A program made the translations under genes and the position numbers. Positions 36,233-45,166 of a stretch of DNA of 64,000 nucleotides are shown piece after piece. The notes below the pieces were generated by a model. It was given only the letters and a program-made list of their open reading frames with translations, had not been told where the DNA came from and searched no databases. This stretch comes from CAZSLC01 sp964607675. GTDB lineage: Bacteria > Bacteroidota > Bacteroidia > Bacteroidales > UBA932. The stretch's first letter is position 1; every line of letters starts with the position of its first letter. The stretch is taken from positions 9,745 to 73,744 of the forward strand of contig CAZSLC010000008.1 in NCBI GenBank assembly GCA_964607675.1. Direction: 5' to 3'.

Positions 36233-36910
36233 ATGACTAATAAAGTATTATGTATAGCAGTTCATCCTGATGATGAAACAATAGGTATTGGAGGTACGTT
36301 GTTGAAACACAAAGCTAATGGAGACGAAGTCTATTGGGCAGTTGTTACTTCTTGGAATAAGGATAATAAATTGGGTAAAAGTGATAGTGAAATTAGAGAG
36401 AGAGAAAATGTAATAAAACGAGTGTCAGAGGCTTATAGCTTTGATGATGTGTTTTTATTGCGATATCCTGTAATAGAACTTTATAAGGTTGATACACTTA
36501 ATCTTATTAAAGATATAGGTGATGTAATAGATAAAGTTCATCCTAATATTGTGTATATCGTTAATAAAACAGACGTCCATTCTGACCATAGAATTGTGTT
36601 TGATGCGGCATATAGTTGCACAAAAAGTTTCAGAAAGCCCTTTATAAATGCAATTTATATGTACGAGACCTTATCTGAAACTGAATTTGCACCGTCACTT
36701 GTGGCTGATTCTTTTGTCCCTAATGTGTATGTAGATATTTCAGATTTCCTTTCTAAAAAAATTGAAATTCTTAAATTGTATGATGTGGAATTAATGGAAG
36801 AACCATACTCAAGATCCATTAGTGCAGTTGAGGCATTAGCTAGATACAGAGGTAGCAGAGCTGGAGTTATGTACTCCGAATCACTTTCATTGCTTTATGA
36901 AAAAAAATAG
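36233..36910 (+). CDS. PIG-L/LmbE family deacetylase
   Basis: 225 residues. The zinc-binding H-P-D-D-E motif is in AVHPDDETIG (about residues 11-16) and the second His is in HSDHRIV. Such enzymes remove N-acetyl groups from sugars, for example GlcNAc-PI or bacillithiol precursors. In this locus it probably deacetylates an amino sugar in nucleotide-linked or lipid-linked form. It lies between an epimerase and a nucleotidyltransferase with gaps of 11 and 3 bases. Confidence 0.85.
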   Translation: MTNKVLCIAVHPDDETIGIGGTLLKHKANGDEVYWAVVTSWNKDNKLGKSDSEIRERENVIKRVSEAYSFDDVFLLRYPVIELYKVDTLNLIKDIGDVIDKVHPNIVYIVNKTDVHSDHRIVFDAAYSCTKSFRKPFINAIYMYETLSETEFAPSLVADSFVPNVYVDISDFLSKKIEILKLYDVELMEEPYSRSISAVEALARYRGSRAGVMYSESLSLLYEKK

Positions 36911-36913
36911 AAT

Positions 36914-37636
36914 ATGAGCAGAATAGAACAAGTATCTATTGACAATTATTCCTCAATACTATCTTCAATTCAAAAGATGGATGAAATAGGAAAAAAATTA
37001 TTATTGGTTTTTGATAAGGGACACTTTGTTGGATTGTTAAGTATAGGAGATGTACAGCGTGCAATTATAAAGGGGCTATCTTTAGAGAGTCCAATCAAAA
37101 ACATAATGAGGAAGAATTATTGCTATTCTACTGTAAATCAATCATTAGACGAGATAAAATCTATAATATTATCTGAAAAGGCTGAATTTATGCCAATTTT
37201 GAATAATAAAAAGGATTTGGTTGATGTGATTTTTTGGGAGGATTTGGTAAATGAAGATTTATTTATATGTCGAAAACAATTTAAACTGCCAGTTGTGATT
37301 ATGGCAGGTGGCGTTGGTTCTAGGATGAAACCACTCACTAATATTTTGCCAAAACCACTAATTCCAATTGGAGAGAAGACTATTGTGGAGGATATTATGG
37401 ATAAATTTATCAGTTGTGGATCCTCGAATTTCTTTTTTTCAGTAAATTATAAATCTGAAATAATAAAAGAATATTTTAATAAATTGCCCAAGTACAATAT
37501 TGAATATGTGCAGGAAAGTAAGCCATTGGGGACAGCTGGTAGCTTGAAGATTTTAGCAGCAAAAATAAATTCTACTTTTTTTGTCTCAAATTGTGATATT
37601 ATTATAAATGATGATTACTCTGAAATTTTAAAATAA
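36914..37636 (+). CDS. CBS-domain sugar-phosphate nucleotidyltransferase, 5' part (gene interrupted by an assembly gap)
   Basis: 240 codons before a stop that appears only in bases after the shared repeat (37606-37634). Two CBS motifs (about 1-115) precede a nucleotidyltransferase domain with the signature MAGGVGSRMKPLT...PKPLIPIG (from about 131). A similar CBS plus NTP-transferase layout is known in PtmE, the glucosamine-1-phosphate guanylyltransferase of the legionaminic-acid pathway. Joined to the 3' part through the shared 29 bases, the frame is intact (351 residues), so the break is most likely an assembly effect or a strain variant. Confidence 0.8.
   Translation: MSRIEQVSIDNYSSILSSIQKMDEIGKKLLLVFDKGHFVGLLSIGDVQRAIIKGLSLESPIKNIMRKNYCYSTVNQSLDEIKSIILSEKAEFMPILNNKKDLVDVIFWEDLVNEDLFICRKQFKLPVVIMAGGVGSRMKPLTNILPKPLIPIGEKTIVEDIMDKFISCGSSNFFFSVNYKSEIIKEYFNKLPKYNIEYVQESKPLGTAGSLKILAAKINSTFFVSNCDIIINDDYSEILK
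37606..37634 (+). repeat. Left copy of a 29-bp repeat flanking the gap
   Basis: The 29 bases are identical to 37699-37727. After this copy the sequence departs into 54 bases (37635-37688) that contain a stop and then the Ns. Consistent with two contig ends covering the same locus. Confidence 0.9.
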
Positions 37637-37688
37637 AATACACAAGAAATAAAACCTAATTAAGAGCAATATCTTGATTTTGTTGCCT

Positions 37689-37698
37689 NNNNNNNNNN
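37689..37698. other. Assembly gap (10 N)
   Basis: Ten undetermined bases. The preceding 54 bases (37635-37688) match nothing else I can recognise and show no gene. Confidence 0.99.
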
Positions 37699-37727
37699 AA
37701 ATGATGATTACTCTGAAATTTTAAAAT
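37699..37727 (+). repeat. Right copy of the 29-bp repeat flanking the gap
   Basis: Identical to 37606-37634; after it the nucleotidyltransferase reading frame continues. Confidence 0.9.
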
Positions 37728-38062
37728 ATCATAAAGATAACCACAATTTATTAACTCTCGTTGGGGCCATAAAATCATTCTCTTTACCATATGGAATTAT
37801 TGAAACCAAAAAAAATGGGTTAATAGATAAAATTGTGGAAAAGCCAAAGTTGCCATATACTATAAATACTGGTATGTATATCCTTGAACCACAGGTACTC
37901 GATTTAATACCTGAGAATATGTTTTTTCATATTACCGACTTGATAGAATCTATCATTTCAAGTGGTGGTAATGTAGGATGCTTTCCAATTAGTGAAGATT
38001 CTTGGATTGATATAGGCAACTGGGATACATATTACAAAATAGTGAAAAAACATGTAGAGTAG
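37700..38062 (+). CDS. CBS-domain sugar-phosphate nucleotidyltransferase, 3' part
   Basis: The frame opens in the right repeat copy (N-D-D-Y-S-E-I-L-K, identical to the left part) and continues to the stop. It contains the later nucleotidyltransferase motifs VEKP, INTGMYILEP and DIGNWDTYYK. The ATG at 37835 is internal, not a start. It is the same gene as 36914-37636. It ends 4 bases before the convergent acyltransferase stop. Confidence 0.8.
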   Translation, partial: NDDYSEILKYHKDNHNLLTLVGAIKSFSLPYGIIETKKNGLIDKIVEKPKLPYTINTGMYILEPQVLDLIPENMFFHITDLIESIISSGGNVGCFPISEDSWIDIGNWDTYYKIVKKHVE

Positions 38063-38066
38063 ATGA

Positions 38067-39020
38067 TCATTTATATACATCTACAATCTTATTTATTATT
38101 TTATTCCTTTCTATCATGTCTGATAAAATAGTTGCAGGGTTTCCTGCTATTACTACCTCTGAAGGGAATGACTTAGTGACAACAGCTCCCATTCCCACAG
38201 TGCTGTGATCTCCTATTTCTAATTTTTCTTTGATTATGCAACTGGAACCAATATAGCAATTGGGGCCAATCTTCACACTTCCAAGTATTGTGGCATTACA
38301 AGTGACTATTGTATTTTCACCGATGTAGCTATTGTGTCCTATTGTGCAGCAATGATCGATTTTACAACCTTTTTTTATTATTGTTGGTCCTAAAGCACCT
38401 TTTCCGACGACAGAAAGTGGAAATATTTCAACATTATCTTCAATAATCAGTTCTCCAACTTGTGGAAACATTATATAACTTCCGTCACTTTTTTGAACGG
38501 GACCAAAATCTGTACTGCCGATCTGAGATGAGGAATATATCATAACATTATTTCCTATTGTTACATCATCATAGATATGTACATTCTCTTTTATAATACA
38601 ACCATTACCTATTGAACAATCTCCGATTATTGAGTATGCACCAATTCGAACATTATTGGCTATTCGCGCATTTGGAGAAATAATAGCAGTGGGATGAATA
38701 AGAGGGTAACTATCTGATCTATCGCACCTAAAGGTGTTAATAATCAAAGCAATTGTATATTTGGGATCATCTACATATATGGCATTATGAATCTCTTTTA
38801 TGCTTGAATCACTTGGAAGAATGTATAGAATATGGTGAAATTGTTTATTTATTACATTAAGTAGAGGTTCATTGAAATCTATTAAGAAGAAAATGGAATT
38901 ATCCTTGACATTTTCAATAGTAGGAGAGTAATAGATGTCAAAGTCATCAATATTGTTTTTTGAAACATTTAAAAAATCTAATATTCCATAGGATGTTGTA
39001 GATAATTGTCTTTTTTCCAT
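38067..39020 (-). CDS. LpxD-like hexapeptide-repeat acyltransferase
   Basis: 317 residues. An N-terminal ~105-residue alpha/beta region is followed by a left-handed beta-helix of hexapeptide repeats (IHPTAIISPNARI, IGAYSIIGD, DHCCTIGHNSYIG) and a short C-terminal tail. The order resembles LpxD, with its HNS-like active site, but the N-terminal part is divergent and the gene lies at the end of a polysaccharide operon, so it more likely O- or N-acylates a sugar there. It follows the flippase gene with a 3-base gap. Confidence 0.75.
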   Translation of the reverse strand: MEKRQLSTTSYGILDFLNVSKNNIDDFDIYYSPTIENVKDNSIFFLIDFNEPLLNVINKQFHHILYILPSDSSIKEIHNAIYVDDPKYTIALIINTFRCDRSDSYPLIHPTAIISPNARIANNVRIGAYSIIGDCSIGNGCIIKENVHIYDDVTIGNNVMIYSSSQIGSTDFGPVQKSDGSYIMFPQVGELIIEDNVEIFPLSVVGKGALGPTIIKKGCKIDHCCTIGHNSYIGENTIVTCNATILGSVKIGPNCYIGSSCIIKEKLEIGDHSTVGMGAVVTKSFPSEVVIAGNPATILSDMIERNKIINKIVDVYK

Positions 39021-39023
39021 ATA

Positions 39024-40475
39024 CTATTTTTTAAAGTATTTACTAAATAAACTAATTATGTCATATTCTTTAGTTAGTTGCATATATAATATCCATATTA
39101 TCAGAGCAATAAGTGCTTTAATCACCAATGATAATATTACGTTCATGTCTATGATAAATGAGAATGAAGATATGATGCCAATAATAGTGCCAATAATTAG
39201 TGCGAGAATTATTGGTAAATAAATTTCTTTAAGTAAAAGAGAAAACTTTTGTTTTAGAGTAAGACTTAGCAAGATGTAATAACATTGAATAAAATTAATA
39301 ATGGTGGTAATAAGGAGGAAAAATGAAACGTGCTCAATGCTTTTATAGTAAATTGTCCCCAAACAAATAGCAATAACATCTAATATTGTTGAAAATGCAC
39401 CGCTAATAAATAAGTTCTTAGTTGAATTAACAGCTTGAAATATTGAACCTGATGTTGATAGTATTATCTGAAAGCCTACGGTGAAAGATAACAATTTGAA
39501 AGAGGGGATTGACTCAATCCAATGCTCTCCAAAGAGTATAAAAATTAATTCTTTGGAGGTGAAAAATAGCAGTACTGAGATTGGAAATCCAATATAGGCC
39601 ATTAGTCTAATTACTTTTAAGTAAGAAGATGTAAGTTGTTTAGTATCGTTCTGAAATTTAGAATATATCGGTAACATTACGGGTGATACCACCTGTGTTA
39701 TAGTTTGCAATGGAAGCATCATTAGACGATATGACTTTTCGTATAGGCCCAATGGCGACATACCTAATTGTTTCCCAATAATAAGTTTATCTAAGTTACG
39801 CGAAAAGAAATTGATAATATTAAATAGAAATTGGAATAAAGAGAAAGAGAAAATTTTATTGATAGCACTCCAATCTATTCGGAAAGAGAATTTTTGTGGA
39901 TACTTTGAATACGAGAGTGCAAATAGAACGATACTTGAAATAATAGGATTTATCACTAATGAATGAATACCCAATCCTAAAAGAGCTGCGGATACTGCTA
40001 TGCTTCCAGCAACTAATTGAACAATTAATGTCCTATAAGCGATATATTTAAATTGTTTGTCTTTAAAAAGTAATGCGTCAGGGACAGTTTTAATTGCTGA
40101 AAAAAATAAATTAATTGTAAGGAGCTGGCATATAGATATAAGAATCTTATTATTATAAAATGATGCAACAATATAAGAAGAAAAGAAAAATAATATGGTG
40201 AGTATTATCCCAACCCAAATGGTGAAGGAAAATATTGAAGATATATCTTTATTATTTAAAGTTTGATTCTGTATAACTGCTGTTCCAACACCTAAATCGC
40301 AAAATATAGAGAAAAATGATATTATGACAGTAGCAATGGCTACTACGCCAAATTCTTCTTGAGAAAAAAGTCTAGCGAGGATAGCCGTCACTACAAGCGA
40401 AACTGCCAACCCTGAATACTTTGCAATTGCAGTATATGCAATTCCAGATACCATCTCTTTTCTTACATTACTCAT
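39024..40475 (-). CDS. Polysaccharide flippase (Wzx/MATE-like, RfbX family)
   Basis: 483 residues with about 12-14 predicted membrane helices and the start SGIAYTAIAKYSGLAVSLVVTAILARL typical of polysaccharide biosynthesis exporters (WzxC/PST). It would move undecaprenyl-linked repeat units across the inner membrane. The locus also has a Wzy-like polymerase and a Wzz/Wzc-like protein, so a Wzx/Wzy-dependent route is likely. It overlaps the upstream glycosyltransferase end by 8 bases. Confidence 0.88.
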   Translation of the reverse strand: MSNVRKEMVSGIAYTAIAKYSGLAVSLVVTAILARLFSQEEFGVVAIATVIISFFSIFCDLGVGTAVIQNQTLNNKDISSIFSFTIWVGIILTILFFFSSYIVASFYNNKILISICQLLTINLFFSAIKTVPDALLFKDKQFKYIAYRTLIVQLVAGSIAVSAALLGLGIHSLVINPIISSIVLFALSYSKYPQKFSFRIDWSAINKIFSFSLFQFLFNIINFFSRNLDKLIIGKQLGMSPLGLYEKSYRLMMLPLQTITQVVSPVMLPIYSKFQNDTKQLTSSYLKVIRLMAYIGFPISVLLFFTSKELIFILFGEHWIESIPSFKLLSFTVGFQIILSTSGSIFQAVNSTKNLFISGAFSTILDVIAICLGTIYYKSIEHVSFFLLITTIINFIQCYYILLSLTLKQKFSLLLKEIYLPIILALIIGTIIGIISSFSFIIDMNVILSLVIKALIALIIWILYMQLTKEYDIISLFSKYFKK

Positions 40476-41403
40476 ACTTTGGTACTAATATTTTCAATGT
40501 TGAAATAGCAGTGGTGAAACGAAGATAGTTCCTTAAAACAATTGCAAGATAGTGTACTCTTTGGTTTATTGGTAGAAATCTTGCTTTATAGTTGACAGCG
40601 GGAAGAGTGGCTCTAATATATTTGTAGATTATATTTTTTTCCTTATTACTACTTTTCTTTGTTTGTTTCACTAATTCTGAATATCCTGTTATATAACCTT
40701 CTATATTTGCCCATGAAATACTTGATGTGACTACGGAATTATCTCTAACTCTTCTGTTTATAAAAGCCTCAGGTATTATCCCCACTCTCTGTGAGGCAAT
40801 ATAGAGCTGAGGTGTGAACAGATTATCCTCATGTATGATGTTTGGATAAAATAGTATTTTATTATCTGTTAATATACTTTTTTTTACTAAATAACAAGGA
40901 CCAACCGTAATGAGATTGTGATCAATTTGATAGGCAAAAAAGTCAAGACCATTAAAAATCCCCTCCCCAATAGTACGTGCTAAGCAGTAATCTCTTATTA
41001 TTTTGTCTTGATTGTCATCTAAAAAAGAGTCAGCATCGAAAAGCACCATATCAAGATTATTCTCTATTGCTTTAATGTATGATTTTTCTAATGCTTCTAA
41101 TTTGAAAGTATCATCACTATCTTGGAAACATAGATAATCTCCTGTAGCCTCTTGGATACCTATATTTCTTGCAATGGAGAGTCCTTGGTGATGATCGAAA
41201 AACACTTTTATTCTACTATCCTTTATTTTATAATTTTCACATATTTCAACGCTATTGTCTTTAGATGTTTCGTCAACTACTAATAAAATCTCTATCTCAT
41301 TGAGCGATTGATTGATGATAGTCTGAATGCACTCATCAAGATATTTTGCTGTATTGTATATTGGTACAATGATGCTAACTTTTGCAGTTGTAAACTTGTT
41401 CAT
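40468..41403 (-). CDS. Glycosyltransferase, family 2
   Basis: 311 residues from the ATG at 41403, which gives the usual GT2 beginning (KVSIIVPIYNTAKYLDECIQTIINQS). An in-frame ATG at 41442 would add 13 residues and overlap the upstream gene by 68 bases instead of 29. The metal-binding D-S-D is in FQDSDDT. There are no membrane helices except possibly near the C-terminus. It transfers one sugar of the repeat unit; specificity is unknown. Confidence 0.85.
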   Translation of the reverse strand: MNKFTTAKVSIIVPIYNTAKYLDECIQTIINQSLNEIEILLVVDETSKDNSVEICENYKIKDSRIKVFFDHHQGLSIARNIGIQEATGDYLCFQDSDDTFKLEALEKSYIKAIENNLDMVLFDADSFLDDNQDKIIRDYCLARTIGEGIFNGLDFFAYQIDHNLITVGPCYLVKKSILTDNKILFYPNIIHEDNLFTPQLYIASQRVGIIPEAFINRRVRDNSVVTSSISWANIEGYITGYSELVKQTKKSSNKEKNIIYKYIRATLPAVNYKARFLPINQRVHYLAIVLRNYLRFTTAISTLKILVPKYE

Positions 41404-42502
41404 AAATACTAAATGTTTGATTTGCCGTCCTATCCCAATCAAATAGAGTGACTCTTTTATAACCCTTTTCTCTAATGGTTTTATGAAGTTCTATATTGTT
41501 GTCAATGTCGTATATAGCGTCAGCGATATCATTTATGTTGTATGGATCCACTATCAATGCGCTCTCATCAGCTATTTCAGGCATAGCAGATGTATTAGAT
41601 GTAATGACAGGTGTTCCACATGCCATAGATTCGAGGATTGGAATCCCAAAGCTTTCTCTTAATGAGGTGTAAATAAAAGCTTTAGCTCCACTATATATTG
41701 ATGGGAGATCACTATTTATAATATAACCTGGAGAGATGATTTGTTTAGAAATGCTTGATAATCCTAATTTTTCGATTGTATCCGATAGAAGGTCTTTTTT
41801 TAGGTCTGCAACTACAAGTGGTAGAGGGTTTTGAGTTTTTGATGAATATAAAGAATAGGCTTGTAATACTCTCTCTGTATTTTTTTTTGGATCTGTATTA
41901 CCTAAAAAGAAGAGGTAATTCTTGGATGAAAAATATTTTGAGGTTGTAGAATAGTAATTATCTATATGTTTGAAATGAGTATTATAGCCATTATATATTG
42001 GCGAAATAAGGCTTCCATCTATACCAAGTGTCTCTTTAATGTGGTTACATTCATAATTGGAAACAGTAATTATATGTTTGCATTTTTTTAATACCCGTGG
42101 GACTACGATCTTTCTATAAAGCCAACCAACATTTTGATAAAGCGATTTGTTGTTACCTCTTTTTTTTTCTAAAAAAATAATGTCATGTAGTGTCACTATA
42201 ATGGGCACTTTGCAAAAAATTGGAGCAGTATTACTTGTACAATGAAGAATATCTGCATTTACCTTTTTTGCTGCAATTGGTAATGCTATCTGTTCCCAAA
42301 GGGGATATGATGGCATATTTAAGGTGATAATATGAAAATTGGAACTTTCTTCAAGACATATATCATCTCCTTTCGCTACAAATATAAAATATTCGTTCGA
42401 ATGGTCAATTTTTTGTAATTCTCGAATTGTCTCGAGTGCCACAAAATCCATCCCATGTTTATTTTTCCTAAATATCCTTTGGGCTTCAATTGCTATTCTC
42501 AT
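41375..42502 (-). CDS. Glycosyltransferase, family 4
   Basis: 375 residues of GT-B fold. The C-terminal half carries YTSLRESFGIPILESMACGTPVITSNTSAMPEI, containing the conserved E-x7-E of GT4, and the N-terminal half has LHCTSNTAPIF and HDIIFLE. Mannosyl- or glucosyltransferases of this type use nucleotide-diphosphate sugars. It overlaps both neighbours (17 and 29 bases) in the minus-strand operon. Confidence 0.9.
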   Translation of the reverse strand: MRIAIEAQRIFRKNKHGMDFVALETIRELQKIDHSNEYFIFVAKGDDICLEESSNFHIITLNMPSYPLWEQIALPIAAKKVNADILHCTSNTAPIFCKVPIIVTLHDIIFLEKKRGNNKSLYQNVGWLYRKIVVPRVLKKCKHIITVSNYECNHIKETLGIDGSLISPIYNGYNTHFKHIDNYYSTTSKYFSSKNYLFFLGNTDPKKNTERVLQAYSLYSSKTQNPLPLVVADLKKDLLSDTIEKLGLSSISKQIISPGYIINSDLPSIYSGAKAFIYTSLRESFGIPILESMACGTPVITSNTSAMPEIADESALIVDPYNINDIADAIYDIDNNIELHKTIREKGYKRVTLFDWDRTANQTFSIYEQVYNCKS

Positions 42503-43652
42503 AATTCTTCTCTGTATGTATGAATGTTTTATTAGCTCCTTTTATCCTAAATAAGTTAGCCACCATCAATGCAAATAACAAAGGTACTTGTATGATGGCT
42601 CTAAATAATTTTTTGTCCCAATGTTTTTTAGGAATTGAAATGCAAAAAGTTATGATAATTATCCCTAAAAGCCCCCACCATTTATAAAAAAAAGGAAGTT
42701 TGGTAAAAGAGGCAATCAATGCAAAAATAGAGGTGAAGCCAAGTAATATTATGCGTGGAAGAAGGGTCCATTGTATCAATTTATCTATATAGTCAATATT
42801 GCCATGCAGCAATGCAGGGAAAAACTCTTTGGTAGATCTGAAAAAAGAGAAAAATTGAGTGGCTATCCATCTTCTTCTTTGATTGTAAAAGTTAGAGCTT
42901 TTTTGTGTTTTTTCATCGTAAATGTTTACTTCAGGAAGATATCCAATATGTATTCTATCTTTCAGTAATAGAGTTTCAAGCTCTTTGTCTTCACCAGAAG
43001 TACACAATTGTTCAACTTTCGAAATAAACCATTTAGCCTCAAATGCCATTCCAGAGCCTATTAATGCAGAAGATAATCCTACATTGACATGACCTTTTCT
43101 AAATATTGAATTGTTGATTTCTTCACTAATTGAATCCAATACCGCGATACTAGTGTTTCTGTTTTTTCCGCACCTATGACACTGAACCGCCCTCTCTTTT
43201 GCCATGGCGTCGTTGATTTTATTTAAAAAATGGGGGTCTGTACTATTATCTGCATCAAGAATTACAATTATATCATATCTATCAGCTTCTGAATTATTAA
43301 TAGCATATTTAAGTGCATTTGCCTTAGAACTATGTTTAAATATTGGTGTTAAAAGTTTAATTGGAAGTGTCGAAAGTTTATTGTTTGTCTCCTCTTTCAT
43401 ATGATCCGATATAACCACTATATTGTATAAATCATTTGGATAATCTTGTTTAAGGAATGATTTAACAGAGGAGACTATGACAGTATCTTCTTTGTATGCA
43501 GGAAATAGTACTAATATTCTTTTTCTCTCATTGTTATGAGGGTAGGGGGGGATAAGATTGAAAATAGAAGCAAATGCAAAGGAGAATAGGTATAATGTGT
43601 TTATACCTAACAATACAAATACTATCCACTCGAGTATCAAAGTAATTCCCAT
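42486..43652 (-). CDS. Membrane glycosyltransferase, family 2
   Basis: 388 residues. One N-terminal helix is followed by a GT-A domain (RILVLFPAYKED, LDADNS, a later GEDKELETLL and QRRRW), and 2-3 C-terminal helices. The D-x-D and Q/RxxRW motifs are those of processive beta-glycosyltransferases, similar to the one at 31398. A run of seven C in the coding strand (43545-43551 as G) encodes I-P-P-Y. It overlaps the preceding acyltransferase by 16 bases. Confidence 0.85.
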   Translation of the reverse strand: MGITLILEWIVFVLLGINTLYLFSFAFASIFNLIPPYPHNNERKRILVLFPAYKEDTVIVSSVKSFLKQDYPNDLYNIVVISDHMKEETNNKLSTLPIKLLTPIFKHSSKANALKYAINNSEADRYDIIVILDADNSTDPHFLNKINDAMAKERAVQCHRCGKNRNTSIAVLDSISEEINNSIFRKGHVNVGLSSALIGSGMAFEAKWFISKVEQLCTSGEDKELETLLLKDRIHIGYLPEVNIYDEKTQKSSNFYNQRRRWIATQFFSFFRSTKEFFPALLHGNIDYIDKLIQWTLLPRIILLGFTSIFALIASFTKLPFFYKWWGLLGIIIITFCISIPKKHWDKKLFRAIIQVPLLFALMVANLFRIKGANKTFIHTEKNYENSN

Positions 43653-44254
43653 TTATTACTCTCCTTATTATATTTTTTAATAACTCTTGCAGGGTTGCCT
43701 GCAGCTACGCAGTAATCGGGAATATTTTTAGTCACTACACTTCCTGCTCCAATGACACATCTATTACCAATGTGGACACCAGGTAAAATAGTAATGTTGG
43801 TTCCTATGTGAGTATTATCTCCGATAGATGATTCTCTTATTATGAGTGGCTGCTTTGAGATCTCCATATTCACATCTTCATATCCGTGATTAAATCCAGA
43901 AATAAACATTCGTTGTCCAATGACGCACCCTTTTCCTATACTCACAGGTCCTGTGATGATAGAGCCAATCCCTATGAAAGCACCATCATCAATAATTATA
44001 TCCCCAGCTCCATTGTTTATTAAGCATTGTTCTTCAATAACTACGTTTTTGCCCAAATCAAATCTGTGCCAAGGAAATAAATCAAGTCTTGCTCCTCTTT
44101 TATGTATTGAGGAACCACTACCCTTTTTATGGAAGAGAGGGTTGATGAACCACCGAGTGTAGAATCTTGGTCTGGGGTGTTTAGTGGAACTTAGGAAGGC
44201 GATCACAAGTTTTCTTAGCTTTGGTCTGTTCTCTAGTTTTTCTTTTATACCCAT
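43637..44254 (-). CDS. Hexapeptide-repeat O-acetyltransferase (maltose/serine acetyltransferase-like)
   Basis: 205 residues. The C-terminal two thirds form a left-handed beta-helix (IDDGAFIGIGSIITGPVSIGKGCVIG, IGDNTHIGTNITILPGVHIGNRCVIGAGSVVTKNIPDYCVAAGNPARVI), the classic LbH acetyltransferase pattern with C-terminal AGNPA. Expected activity: transfer of acetyl from acetyl-CoA to a sugar hydroxyl in the polysaccharide. The target is unknown. Confidence 0.88.
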   Translation of the reverse strand: MGIKEKLENRPKLRKLVIAFLSSTKHPRPRFYTRWFINPLFHKKGSGSSIHKRGARLDLFPWHRFDLGKNVVIEEQCLINNGAGDIIIDDGAFIGIGSIITGPVSIGKGCVIGQRMFISGFNHGYEDVNMEISKQPLIIRESSIGDNTHIGTNITILPGVHIGNRCVIGAGSVVTKNIPDYCVAAGNPARVIKKYNKESNKWELL

Positions 44255-44266
44255 CTTCTGATAATG

Positions 44267-45166
44267 TTATAATTTAAAAAATGAAACGGTACCTTTGATA
44301 ATGGATTTGGCATTTGCATATCTACCTTTTAACAAAAATACAAAAAATCCTTTAGGTATAGCTATTACTAATTGATATAAAATTGAAAAATATTTATTTT
44401 TTGTAGAAAGATTGCGTTTTGCGAAAAGCAGTCTGTTCCTTGTCAAGTAGTATGTTTTGGTTGGTGATGTAGGTCCAATAGTATTGCTCTCCTTATGTAT
44501 TATTGTTTGTGATGGATCATATATTAATATATATCCATTTTTCCTTATTGATATACTCCAATCAAGTTCTTCATAGTAAAGGAAAAAGCCCTCAAACATT
44601 TTTCCAACTCTATCTATTACTTCTCTTTTTACCATCATAGCTGCTCCATGGCAATATGGCGTTTCAGAACAATCATTGTATCGTCCATCATTCAATTCCA
44701 TATATCCTATTAGACTGTTTCTTAAGGTAATAGGAGTTAAAGGTGTATATCCAGCAAATTGTATGGTGTTTTCGGGGGAGTTGAAGATGATTTTAGGGGA
44801 AACAGCACCTATTTTACTATTGGATTCAAATTTTTGAATCAATTGTTTAATATGATCTTCAGGGACAATAGTATCATTATTGATAAAAAATAGATAATCA
44901 CCATTTGAATTATCAATTCCGAGATTATTGCCTCCAGCGTAACCCAAATTGATATCACTTCTTACAGCAATAATTTTAGGAAATAATCCTTTTAATATAG
45001 TGAGTTCTTCCCGATTTTTGGAATTATTATCGACAACAATAACTTCAAAATCTATGCATCTGATATTTGAAAAAATAGATTTCAAAAGGTCAGTTGTATC
45101 TGTTAAACCGTTGTAGTTAATCGTTATGAACGAGACTACTGGTCTCTTGAGAGAGTTGTTTATCAT
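44267..45166 (-). CDS. Glycosyltransferase family 2, rhamnosyltransferase-like
   Basis: 299 residues. It has the GT2 motifs SFITINYNGL, VVDNNSK, NNLG and FINNDT, and the WbbL/RfbN-like GYAGGNN and ELDWSIRI regions. It may transfer rhamnose or another deoxysugar; no rml genes are in the window. Its start lies 50 bases inside the upstream polymerase gene and no later start codon restores a smaller overlap without losing conserved residues. Confidence 0.83.
   Translation of the reverse strand: MINNSLKRPVVSFITINYNGLTDTTDLLKSIFSNIRCIDFEVIVVDNNSKNREELTILKGLFPKIIAVRSDINLGYAGGNNLGIDNSNGDYLFFINNDTIVPEDHIKQLIQKFESNSKIGAVSPKIIFNSPENTIQFAGYTPLTPITLRNSLIGYMELNDGRYNDCSETPYCHGAAMMVKREVIDRVGKMFEGFFLYYEELDWSISIRKNGYILIYDPSQTIIHKESNTIGPTSPTKTYYLTRNRLLFAKRNLSTKNKYFSILYQLVIAIPKGFFVFLLKGRYANAKSIIKGTVSFFKL

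Noticed and set aside
37635..37688. 54 bases before the gap as an insertion-sequence end
   Set aside because: No terminal inverted repeat or known IS end is recognised, and the right side of the gap begins with unique gene sequence.
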